Below, piece by piece: positions 37,147 to 47,242 of a stretch of DNA of 64,000 nucleotides; positions within the stretch are counted from its first letter, which is position 1, and each line of letters opens with the position of its first letter. The stretch is from the NCBI GenBank assembly GCA_018287875.1, contig JAGVVL010000015.1, forward strand, positions 372,001 to 436,000, in the 5' to 3' direction. The translations under genes were made by a program, and so were the position numbers. This stretch comes from Nigrospora sphaerica. Its lineage: Eukaryota; Ascomycota; Sordariomycetes; Amphisphaeriales; Apiosporaceae. Below the pieces are notes generated by a model. It was not told where the DNA came from, did no database searches, and worked only from the letters and a program-made list of their open reading frames with translations.

Positions 37147-37435
37147 TGTCACGGGGTGGACCGTGACAGACCGTACCGGCACAGGGCAGCCTCTGAGACA
37201 TCCTAAACTGGCTACGGATTAGTCGTCCCGTGATGGAGTTCTGTCAAGACCGCTCGGTACAGACCTCCGTTGGGGATTTAGATAAGAAGTCTGCGACCGA
37301 GAAGACTTCAATTGTAGCTCTTCAAGCTACGTCCTGTCCACCAAGCCTGACCTGTACCGACAGAATAGGAACCTGGACCTGTAGTATAGAACCTGAATCG
37401 ACTCTGTTATCCACCTGCCTGCCCACTCCTTGACA
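37147..37435. mobile_element. Solo LTR of an LTR retrotransposon (289 bp)
   Basis: It starts TGTCACGGGGTGGACCGTGA and ends CTTGACA, so the ends are the inverted repeat TGTCA/TGACA with the canonical TG...CA. It is flanked by the perfect 5-bp duplication CGATG (37142-37146 and 37436-37440). No second LTR or gag-pol lies next to it, so it is what remains after recombination between two LTRs. It is GC-richer than the surrounding AT-rich DNA and appears little affected by RIP, which suggests a younger insertion. Confidence 0.9.
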
Positions 37436-37802
37436 CGATGTTTCCGTAGATACTATAACGCTGTTTACGCGGTTACGCCCCCTTTACACGACTACTACTT
37501 ATATGTATTATCTCCTTTAACTGCGTATCCATATTCTTTTAATCTAAAAGATCTTATCCCTCGCTAATCTCGAGTGTTCCTCTTTATTATAGGCGTGTTT
37601 TTTTTACTCTTTAACGTTTTATAAGGCTAGAATTCGCCTTTTAAAGTACCTTAACCTCCGCTTACAAAAGGGCGTTCTTATATATTATCGCTATCGTACC
37701 CTTTGTAAAATAGTCGACTGCTAAAAGAATCGGTGTTAAAGTGCTTCCTTAGTAACAGCTGATTCGGCTTTAAATAAAATTAGTTCATAAAGTTATCTCG
37801 GT
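37436..37802. other. AT-rich relic sequence
   Basis: Between the solo LTR and the LINE tail. Rich in TTTTA, TATTAT and TAG triplets and without coding frames. Probably RIP-altered repeat DNA. No identity can be given. Confidence 0.4.
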
Positions 37803-37899
37803 TATTATTATTATTATTCTTACACCTAGCGACCTATTTAGGCCATGAGGACCCCCTGCGCATCTTAGCCTAGGAAAACCGTTCCGGGCTGACGTCCGG

Positions 37900-40800
37900 C
37901 CGGGTGAAAAACCTAGGTTCCGCTGCGTCGTACCGCTTCTATCTACTTTTTGACCTGCCATACCGAGATCGGGCTTAGCGCGCCCGCTTCCTAGCTAATA
38001 AGTTGATTTGCTAGCTGGAACATGTCCAGCCTTCCAGAGCGGAGTAGCCATCTTGCGATAATTCCTGCTTTTCCTGGGGTGTCGAGTATCCTGTCTGTGT
38101 CTATCGGTCCTCCTAGAGCTTGGACGAGATGCTCTTGTCTTTCTCTTTCCCGTGGGCAGAAAGCGAGGATATGCCGGACGGTCTCCCTACCCTGACCGCA
38201 GGCGCACTAGGGGCTGTCGAAGCCTGGGACCCTACGCTTAAAAAGGAAGTCTCGCAGCCCGATCTTGCCAGTCCTCGCTTAAACGAGGATGGAGCTCTCG
38301 GCCTTATAGAGTCCCTTATAGAGCTTAAGGACGTGCTTATCTGGCGGCATTTTAGTTGCTGCCGGTGTTCGTGTTGTTCGATTTTGCTGCGCTTGTTGCT
38401 ATCTTTAAAGCCAGTCTCTCTCCTCAGCTTTATATGCTGAGTCTTTAGCTAGCCATTTGTCTAGCCACCTCTTACGATCGGGAGCGTCGGGGCCTTTCAG
38501 TTTGCGCCGGCGAGTTGGTCTTGTTAGGATCCATCTAGCTGCGTTTTCGTATCTCGCTTAGATAAGTGATGCGATACGCGGCTGTTGGAGCCTCTCTTCC
38601 GATGCCGCCACCCTTCTATTGAGCCACGTGTTTAAGGGGGACACGTAAGCTTCCGTTTCTAGTACTGTAGTGGCCGTGGCTTTGAAAGCTCCTATGACCT
38701 TTCGGAGGCACTCTATCTGGATGTCGTTGAGTGCCTTGGCTCGATTTTTCGAGATCTAGCGGTGCCACTTTAAAGCTCTATAGCTTATCGCAGACTGTAC
38801 GATAGCTATATAGACTTGGCGGGCTCGTTAGAGAGATACGCCCCACGTCGAGCCGGCTATCCGGTTTAGAGCGTAGACCTGCGTCGCCATCTTCTTCGAT
38901 ATCGACTGGATATGGACGTCCCAGCGGAGACGTCTATCCACCTGGATGCCAAGGACGCGGCAGGAGTCTTCTGGTTCGATTTCGTGACCTTCTAAGGCTA
39001 TCTTTGTATCCGGACCTTTCTGTCTTCGAGAGAAGTGGACTAGGTGATATTTCTGGACTGTAAAGGTCATGCCGTGGCTGACTGCCTATTCTTTGCAGAC
39101 CCTATAAGCAGCTTTTAGCCACTCGCAGGTCTGCTTTAGGTTTAAGCCGAAGCCAACGAGGTTTATGTCGTCTGCGAAGGCTATAGTAGCTATCCCTAGT
39201 ACAGCGCGGAGGGCCTTATAGAGACCGGCTATATAAAGGCAGAAGAGGACAGGCAATAGGGGTGAGCCCTGCGGGACGCCTGCTGGGACTGGGATCTCGT
39301 CCGATTCCTAGCTATCGAAGAACAGTGTAGTGGACCGGTTAAATAAGAAGCTTCGGATTTAGCTAATAGTCTATATAGGGACCTTTAGCGCTTGTAGGTT
39401 AGCGAGGAGCCTTCTATAGTTGACGGAGTCGAAAGCGCCCGAAATATCTAGCGATAGAAAGGTTGCTGCGCCTCTATATTTCTAGGCTGTGCAGACTAGG
39501 TCCGTTAGCAACCGTAAGGCTGTTTCCGTGGAGCGGCCTTTCTAGTTGCCTATCTGTTCGTCCGGGAGCAGCCCGTTTTCTTCCGCAAAGCTGGCTAGCC
39601 GTTGCGCCAGCAGGCTCTCGATCACCTTCCCTATAGTGTTAAGTAGCGCGATAAGTCTCCATCCGCCGGCTTAGTGGTACTCGTTTAGCTGCTTTCCTAG
39701 TTTCCGGAGGATAACGGTCACTGCTTTACGGAACGCTGTTAGATAGTATCCTATATGCCAGCATACTTCCGCTAGGGAGGCTAAGGCCTAGAAGAGGGGC
39801 TTTCCTAAGCGCTTAAGGAATCTGTTTAAAAGCTGGTCTAGTCTAGGTGCTTTCCACTGGCCTGCCTTACTTAAGACGTCTTAGACCTGCTCTGCTGTCA
39901 CCTCGCTGTCGATATCAAGAGGCGCTGCGAGCCGGTTTATTATACGGAAGCCGGTATGCATAGCCTTAGGGAGAGGGTAAAACCTCTCCCAGAAGGCCTC
40001 CGTTTTCTCCTTATAGGTCGTTGCTTCGCCTCGCGGTGTATGAAACGTGGGGACGGCTGGAGGTAGCGGCGGTGCGGCTCCTTCGGTTCTGGCCTATCTC
40101 GCGATGTTCCAGACGCCAGCTAGCTGGCTAGAGGCCTTGTGAAGCATGTTTCTCTAGGTCGCTGTCTTTATAGTGCGGATCGTTTTCTTTTTCGTAAGGG
40201 ATGCTTGCCGAAGAGCTTGCTAGGCTGCGTCTGTCCTATCGGATAGCCATGTTCGCTAAGCTCGTCTCTCCTCCTCTATAGCTTCTTTTGTTTCGTGGTT
40301 CCACTATACCTTACCTCTCCTCTTAAAGTGGCGGAGGGGGGCAACTAAGTCGGCTATCCGAGTTAGCTCCTTAGTTAACGTTTCGGTGTATCTATCGATT
40401 TCCCCCGGTGTCTCGAGTAGCCCTGGCTGCGGAAGGTGTGTCGCCTCGGCCTTCGCTTGGTTATAGTCAGCTGTTTTCCAGCTGCGCCGTGGCTTATTCT
40501 GGGGGTCGTTTTGAGGTCCAGCCACGCGTATCACCTGGGGGAGGTGATCGGATCCAGCATATAGGGCGTACCCGTCGTAGGCAGCTCGGAGATCGTCCGT
40601 GGCCCACGCTAGGTCGATCGTGGAGTCCATGCACCCTCTTCGAGTCCATGTCGGTGTTCCAGGGGGAGTGATAAGCTGGAGTCTCCAGGATTCTGCTAGC
40701 TGGAGTAGCTTATCGGCTGCCTTATGAGGTCGGACGTTATGTCCTCCCCAGACAGGGTGGTGGACGTTAAAGTCTCCTACGAGGACTGTTTGTCCTAGCT

Positions 40801-41179
40801 GGGGACCGGTAAGGAGGGCTTCGATAACTGGCAGGTCTGATCTGCTAATCGATCTAGGAGGAAGCGAGTATACGCAGATAACTGTTATAGGACCATCTAG
40901 CAACTGGATCGTGATGTTGCACCTATTTGATTGCGCCTTATAAGTCCACTGCGCTGGGGGGTGCTTCTTATTAATGTAGATGCAAGCTCTGCCTCCCTCG
41001 GCGGCATAGAGAAGGTAGTACGGAGAGGATCTCGGGCAGTAGGTAGTCGGCAGGTGTGGGTTTCGCTAGGGCTCTTGGATAGCCAGGACGTCGTACTCTT
41101 CAGAGATGGCATCGACTGCCGGGATCTGTGCTTTCTTGCTTTTCTGCGTGTTCCAGTGTAGGATCTTTAGCGCTGTCAT
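37900..41179 (-). pseudogene. LINE ORF2 (endonuclease plus reverse transcriptase), broken
   Basis: It begins at 41179 with MTALKILHWNTQKSKKAQIP. The APE-type endonuclease is open over 40903-40304: VLVGDFNVHHPVWGGHN, SWRLQLITPPGTPTWTRRG and DSTIDLAWATDDLR, with SDHLP (the conserved SDH). The reverse transcriptase active site is near 39147-39180 as FADDINLVGFGLN. The thumb-side segment 39070-38828 reads TFTVQKYHLVHFSRRQKG and CRVLGIQVDRRLRWDVHI. Near 38140-38200 the C-terminal motif CACGQGRETVRHILAFC is seen just after an in-frame TAG. Many TAG stops across the frame show that it is not functional. Confidence 0.8.
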
Positions 41180-41539
41180 GGTCGAGCGTGGATGCTGTTC
41201 AGTGTTAACTCCGGTGTTTCGATGTTTATATTGTCTGTCTCTTCGTGGGTTCTGCTACAGGCTCTGCTAGTGCTTCTAGTACAGCAGCTGGTTGCTCGAC
41301 GCTTCCGCGGCTGTACTGTCTGCCAGTTCTCGGCTGTTGGCTTAGGGGGTTCTTACAAGGGCAGTGCGAATCCTTTCGGTCTCGTGATATAAGTAGCTTT
41401 GGCGATTTAGACCTGCTCCTGGCGGACTGGATACTCCTTGGACCACGCAGTGTGTGGTCCTCGGTATGCTGGACAGCAGTACCAACTCTTATCCTCGGCT
41501 TCTGGGTATTCTTTGTCGTCATGCTTTATTGAAGAGCAG

Positions 41540-42534
41540 AGCCTGCACCTACGTACGTGGCGGCAGACACGGGCGATATATCTATAGCGGTAGCAGTGGT
41601 AACACTGCTTAAGCTGGGCTCCTTCAGCGAAGGGCTCGCATAGATAGTAGCTATACTGCCAAATAAGGCCGTCTTGGTATAGCTGTTCCGCTTGTTAAAC
41701 CGTGGGTACTGCAATATATAAGGCCGTGACCTTCCTAGACGAGGTCTTAGCGTTGCGAGGGAGCTTAGCCTCTAGGACGTCGATAGGGCCGCCGGGCTGG
41801 TTCCGGAGTTGGACTCCTAGCTGCCCTTAGTTCGTCTCTATAGCCTCCTTATTGATGCTATGGGCCACCACCAGGATCTTTCTCTTCTGGATAGAGGCGT
41901 TCTCTCCGAAGGCCTCGGTGGTCCAGGCCCGGTCGGTTTCTAGCTGTCGCTTCTTTTCTACTGTCTTATAGGTAATAGCATAGTCTCCGCTGGGAAGCTT
42001 CCGTGCGGCTATTGCTGTTTCTTTACCTGTTGCTGCGTTAACTTTACGCACGATCTCTTTGTAGGTGCGGCCTTTAGTTCCTGCGGCCTTGACCGTTACC
42101 TCCCGTTCGTGTCGAGGAGGCAGAGTCTTGGCTACCTGGGGGGCCCTGGGCGCTGGGGCTGCGGTAAGGGCTGTAGCGGCTGCAGCGTACGTCTTAGGAG
42201 CTTTGATTTCCTTATAGATAGCTTGCAGCGTGTTCTCGATAGCATTGATACGTCTTTCGACGCTGGGCTGGTTGTCCGATTCCTTGGCCGCCGTCTCTAG
42301 GACCGGAATGGCGGCTTGAACCGCTGCGGCTAAGGCCGCAATGTTGACTTCACCAGCTAGGAAGCGTTTAAAGTTGTCTATAGTGCTGCGTATATCCTCT
42401 GGACTGCGTCTAGGTGTTGTGATGCTGTCTGGCGATAGTGTTCTTGAGTCCAGAGGTGACGGCTCGGGGGGTGGGGCGGGCCTATGGCGGCTCCCACCAC
42501 CCGCGCTTTGCCTCGAGGGTGGTGAATCGACCAT
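41540..42534 (-). pseudogene. LINE ORF1 (gag-like nucleic-acid-binding protein), broken
   Basis: An open frame of 235 codons (42534-41827) begins MVDSPPSRQSAGGGSRHRP and includes INAIENTLQAIYKEIKAPKT (a likely coiled coil) and GRTYKEIVRKVNAATGKETA, GDYAITYKTVEKKRQ. It stops at a TAA that is probably a RIP-changed CAA (Gln), and the same frame goes on with GVQLRNQPGGPIDVLEAKLP. It then reaches a zinc knuckle near 41600 reading CYHCYRYRYIARVCRH. There the histidine of the C-x2-C-x4-H-x4-C motif is replaced by tyrosine, a CAY-to-TAY change that RIP would give. Confidence 0.75.
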
Positions 42535-42640
42535 TTCTAGGCTAAATGAAGCCCTAGGAACAGTTTCCGGGCTATCCGGTAGCTTATAGAGTCGTGGTTG
42601 TGAAGTTATCGCTATGTGGGGTCGGTTTCAAAAAAGGTTT

Positions 42641-43570
42641 TTTTTGCGGGACTACTTTAGATTTTTGGAATGTTTCTAGATTATGATAAAGTCCATGCCT
42701 CTTCCTTTCGTAATCGAGCCTATGCCGCCTTCGTCCCGTATACCCAGCCTCTATTAGAGCATCTCTTTAACGCGGTATTAGTTAGGGGTTGTATGCCTCG
42801 TCTCTAGTTCCAGGCATTCCTGTGCCACTGCAGCCATAAGTCTGAGTAAATGTGACCTGCCGTGCGAAGGTTTGCATCATGCAGCGCCTCTGGCGTCCTC
42901 GGGTGCAAGGCACACCCGGGCCCCAGTAGCCCAACACAAGCAATAATGGCGACGGAATTCCCACAGCACATGCGCTTCTTAGCCCTGTCCTCCCGCGAAT
43001 TGATCAGCAATTGCACTGCACCCCGATCTCTTGGCGCATTCGAGTGCGGAGCCTGCAACTACTCAGTACCTTAACCTGTGGGGCGAAAAGAATGTATTGA
43101 GCGGATATAGCCGCCGGCTACTTAAACTAGACCGAATTTGGAAAAGCGCCCCCCGGCGAGTTTCAAATCCAGACAGGCGATCAAGAAAGCACCGAAGTAA
43201 ATATAGAATGTCTCCGGCTAATTCTGCCCGACTTGGGTTCCTTTAGCAATTTTTCCCTGTCATTTCCCTTCTTGTCTTTGGACAGAACGTTTTTCAAAAT
43301 ATGACAAAGGGGCCGGACGACGTCCGAATTATGTGCTGAATACAGAATCACCTCCGGGACTATACGCCTTGTTGTACGTCTCGGCCAATGGCTTCTCGCA
43401 GCCCTGTAGATTGATTTAGTCCCGGCGCCTACCCCGTAACCACCGAGTATAGAAACTTGCAACCTTTCGACACATCCTGATTGTCACATCATCCCAGTGA
43501 CCCGGAACCCTCATCCTCATTTACCGCGCTTCACGGACTCTTTTCCTCCCTCCTACCAAGTGCAGCAGCC
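42641..43570. other. Intergenic between the LINE and the SnoaL-like gene
   Basis: No convincing gene. Base composition rises from AT-rich to balanced, so the RIP-affected block ends near 42.8 kb. The last 100 bp carry the leader of the gene at 43571. Confidence 0.45.
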
Positions 43571-44123
43571 ATGGTTTCTCTGACGTCAACGTCGGCGGTG
43601 GCGGCGACGGTGGCCAAGTTCATCGGGACCATCTCTTCGCGCGATTACGACAAGCTGCCGGGGTTCCTGGCGCCCGACGCCGTGTGGTGGACGGCGGGCA
43701 ACCCGGCGCTGCCGGGCGACGACGGCGGCGCCGAGCCGGCTCTCGACCACGTGGACCTGCTGCGCCGCGGCGGCAACCGCTACGACGAATACTCCTTCAA
43801 CATCCTCAGCCAGGTGACCGAACGCTCCAAGTCCGTCATTGAGGGCCGCGTCGTCGGCAAGGGCCCGCTCGACCTCGTCTACGTCAACAACGTCACGATG
43901 CACTTCACCCTCGACGCCCACAACAAGATCCAACTCGTCCACGAGTACATTGACCGCATCCAGGTCAACTGGCTGATCCAGCGGCTCCAGGACCACAACC
44001 TTGTAAGTGTTCTAACTCTGGCTTCTATCGCGTGCGTCGGAAGCCTGGCCGTCCAAGCCGACGTACCTGCACTGCACTTGATGGCCTCGACTTACACTCA
44101 TGGTCCAGACGTCTCCTCACTAG
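43571..44123 (+). CDS. SnoaL-like (NTF2-fold) protein
   Basis: Small single-domain protein of about 148 residues with the alpha+beta barrel pattern of SnoaL/ketosteroid-isomerase-like proteins: VAATVAKFIGTISSRDYDKL, GFLAPDAVWWTAGNPALPGD, YDEYSFNILSQVTERSKSVI and KIQLVHEYIDRIQVNWLIQR. Members act as small-molecule isomerases, cyclases or dehydratases, or are uncharacterised. The start at 43571 has a good context (GCAGCCATGG). After codon 144 a perfect donor GTAAGT (44003) occurs. The nearest acceptor (GGTCCAG, ending 44108) gives a five-codon last exon ending at 44123. Without splicing the frame runs to 44158, and a later acceptor near 44275 is also possible. The 3' end is therefore uncertain. 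It lies convergent to the MFS gene at 44883. Confidence 0.75.
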
Positions 44124-44882
44124 TGTGTCCAAGTATATGGTGTCCAGCCATAGTGTGAGGTTTAAAGAACCGGACCATGTCGGAATTGGATGATGAAAGT
44201 GTGTAGAGCTCCATGCATAGACGGTACATAAAATAAGTCACACAACCTTTTTGTGGATAAAATTTATATTTTTCAGATGACTGGGGCCGTGAGAAGTGGT
44301 GAGTAGTTCCGGATTAACTCTACTCAATCTCTCGGACTCTGAAGTGATTTCGTGCTTTGGGGCTGCTCCAAGATATGTGTTAGAAGCCTGTCACCAATCC
44401 CAATGCCTGGTGATAATCTTGAATTACAGACATGCTCCATACGAGCCCCAGTGGCGGGGCTGGTGCGGCATAACGTGTGTGCAGTTGCAACTCCCTGTTT
44501 GCCACACATCCTATATACGCGACACAAGGGTCCTCCTATATCACAAAAATTCGGCACAACTTGATAAGTCTTGCTACAAGAACACCATCACCAAAAGTTA
44601 GGGCACTCGTAGCATCCAAAGTGAGGAGAAATGTGATGTCTATCGAAGATACAGATGCACGACGCCCGAAAGCCTCAGCCCATTCGAGGTCTACCTTTTC
44701 CCCAGTGTATCGACTGTGCTTATCCGAAACAATCCACTGTACAGTCTTGTTATGCTTCCTGTTCCCTTTTTAACCACATACTCCTTCGAAGACGTTGGTG
44801 AGGTATCTTCAAAACCGTGGTTTCACTCCTCCAAGGTATCTAAAACTGGGATGCGTCATGGGGTTAAATCTTCCAAAGCCGT
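44124..44882. other. Intergenic between convergent genes
   Basis: It holds the 3' ends of the SnoaL-like gene and the MFS gene. AT-richer than both. No gene or repeat recognised. Confidence 0.45.
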
Positions 44883-46525
44883 CTATGCAATCACCTTATT
44901 CGGTGCGAATGCGTAACGAGCGCCCACAAAAATGACGGCGCCAGCCATGATGACAGTGGCGCTGAAGATAATGGCCTCATTGTAGCCCTGGTATCTGTCG
45001 ATCAGGGCTCCCGCGATGGGGGTTCCGGCCAGACCGGCGAAGCCAACCACAAAGGTAGACTGGCCAATGTAAGTGCCGATCTACGTCCACAGTGTCAGCT
45101 CGTGTATTTCCGCGGCAGATATGGGCGCTCAATTGCACCTACCTGGCTCGGATGGTCGGCGACGTGCGCAACCGTGGACATCATAAGCGCAATGATAATT
45201 CCGCTTGTGCCACCAAAGAAGAGCGACAGGACGATCAAGCCGGCCGAACTTACGATTCTCAACCAGCAATACAGCAAGATGGCAGAGCCGAAGCAGGCAA
45301 AGGTGATGATGTTGAATTGGCCGAGGGGCACGGCGAGCTGGCCGCCCAGGGTTCTGCCAATGAAAGAACCCGCGTTCAGCAGAGCGAAGAGATACGAAGC
45401 CAGGCCCGACGCCATGCCGTGCTCGACACCGTACTGGGCGAGGTAGAAGTAGGGCGTCCACAAGCCCAAAATCACAAGGAACAGAGCGGCGACCTGCAGC
45501 GAGAACGCGGGTTTCTTAAAGGCGGCGGGGATCACAAAGCTTCCCTTGCGACGGAGCGGCGTAGGGCGGATGGTAGCACAGGCGATGAGCAGAAGAAAGA
45601 GGGTCAGGAAGCCGCAGATGCGTTGGCCCCACGCGAAGCCGATCTTTTCGTTCTTCAGCGAACTGGCCATGATTACGGGGTAGATGATGCCCCCGATGGG
45701 GGACCCTGTCGAGGCTAGGGCCATGGCCAGCGCTCGCTTCTTGAAGAAGTAGTGGCCGACGACGGAGAGAGCGGGCGCGAAGATGAAGCCGGCGCTGATG
45801 CCCACCAAGATGCCCTGGCAGAGGACGAACTGGTACATCTGTGTGCACAGGCTGGTGAGCATCATGCCGACGACTAGGAGCAGTGAACATGGGTAGATGA
45901 CGACCTGGGTACGTGTGTCAGCCTGTGAGCCCAAGAGGGGTTGCGGCGGTACACACCAGTGCACCATGGCGATCGGAGATGGGGCCGCTGAAGAGGGTGA
46001 CGGAAAACTGGGCGAAGGCCTGGATGGAACCGATCCAGGCGACATCGGATGGTGAGTACCCGGAGAGAAATGTCTCCAGGTAATACGTCTCGTAGACTCT
46101 GGCGGGCCAGTATGTCAGCTGGCGGGCGTGGGCCAACGAGTGAAGGAGAATCGCAGGCATACCCGAACGAGTTGATGTACCCAAAGGCGCAAAAGCTGGC
46201 TGGAAGCAGAAGTCAACGATATGATGACGGGACAAACGCGTGGGGAGGTGGGTGGTCGTACTGCACCAACAACCTAGCACGACGAGCCACGCTCTGGCAC
46301 CGCCTTCGGGAAACTGCGGAGCTGCAGGCTGTGGATGCGAACGCGCCACAAAGTCAGTCCTCGCTTGCCCCCGAACGACTAGTTTACATGGATCAGACTG
46401 ACGGGTGCGGGCTTCTCCTCGACAGCCTTCTCGGCGGTGCCGTCGGACAGGCCGTTCTCGGCGTTGAACATCGTGCCGTTATCCGTGCCGGACTGGCGGA
46501 AGGAGGCAGTTCCTGAACTGGACAT
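44883..46525 (-). CDS. MFS transporter, monocarboxylate-permease-like
   Basis: Plasma-membrane major facilitator of the fungal MCT-like group, assembled from six exons. Exon 1 (from 46525) is polar: MSSSGTASFRQSGTDNG. Exon 2 has the family opening PQFPEGGARAWLVVLG. A small exon gives CCFCAFGYINSFG. The next begins VYETYYLETFLSGYSPSDVA and has WIGSIQAFAQFSVTLFSGPI with SDRHGAL. Then VVIYPCSLLLVVGMMLTSLC leads into the longest exon (to about 45146), with YQFVLCQGILVGISAGFIFA, NAGSFIGRTLGGQLAVPLGQ and LSLFFGGTSGIIIALMMSTV. The last exon is GTYIGQSTFVVGFAGLAGTP and ALIDRYQGYNEAIIFS, ending at TAG 44885-44883. Its start is 717 bp from the divergently read Zn2Cys6 regulator, a common regulator-target arrangement in fungi. 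Substrate unknown. Confidence 0.9.
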
Positions 46526-47242
46526 GGTGACGAGGTCCGGACGGCGGGGGGCACGAATCGCGAGGTAACAGGGGCTGCGGGATGGTCGGACGGCGTCGGG
46601 ACGGAAGAAGACCAGAAATACGACGGCGGCGGGAGAGATAGGAAACGTGAACTATGTAGATGCCGTCTGCGTCTGGCCTTGGGTTGGTGGGAGGACGAAC
46701 GAATGCTTCACAGAAACCCAGCCGCCATAAATAGCAAACATCAGTATTCCGTACCGTCGTCACAGACGCCCTGGAGCCATCATCTCCGAATGGTGAATTG
46801 CAGGCCCTGGTTGATTCTGCGGCGCGCAAAGACGAAGCAGGCCTGTGATTCGTCAACAAGGCGGCGAAGAGCGCGAGGAGGCGCATTGGAATGTCGGAGA
46901 TGAACCGGAAATCCGACTGGGGTACGTACCCAAGAGTACTTGCCGAGAAGTCCATTTTCCAGCCGGCGAATGGGAGCACTCGCCACAGCGCCATTCTTAA
47001 GGCCGGTTGGCTCGCCGGCGATGATGCTGCATATCTTCGGGGAGAGGGGCACTCACAACGACTATCAGCAGCGACCAGGCTTGCCCGACCTCATTTCCCC
47101 CAAGGCTTAGAGCGCGGAGATCCGTAAAAGCGTCGTCGCCAGCGCGTGTGGAGGCACGACAGACCTGCTGCCTCCCGCTGCCACCGATCCCGTGATCACG
47201 GACTCCCATTGGCCAAAGCAGCCAGCTCGTTTAGCGCCAGCC
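46526..47242. promoter_or_regulatory. Bidirectional promoter, MFS transporter and Zn2Cys6 regulator
   Basis: The 717 bp between two divergent starts. CGG and CCG triplets, the usual half sites of Zn2Cys6 proteins, are frequent, but in GC-rich DNA this proves nothing. I see no single outstanding palindrome. Confidence 0.5.

Larger units (their letters stand above)
37803..42640 (-). mobile_element. Tad1-like non-LTR retrotransposon, RIP-damaged
   Basis: The element reads on the minus strand: ORF1 (gag-like, from 42534), ORF2 (endonuclease and reverse transcriptase, from 41179) and a 3' end marked by a trinucleotide run (TTA)n at about 37803-37820 (TAA on the element's strand). This two-ORF order, with an APE-type endonuclease and a C-terminal cysteine motif, is that of fungal Tad1-clade LINEs. 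It is dead: frames are broken mainly by TAG and TAA where CAG or CAA is expected, as RIP produces. The 5' boundary near 42600-42660 and the exact 3' end are uncertain. No target duplication was identified. Confidence 0.85.
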
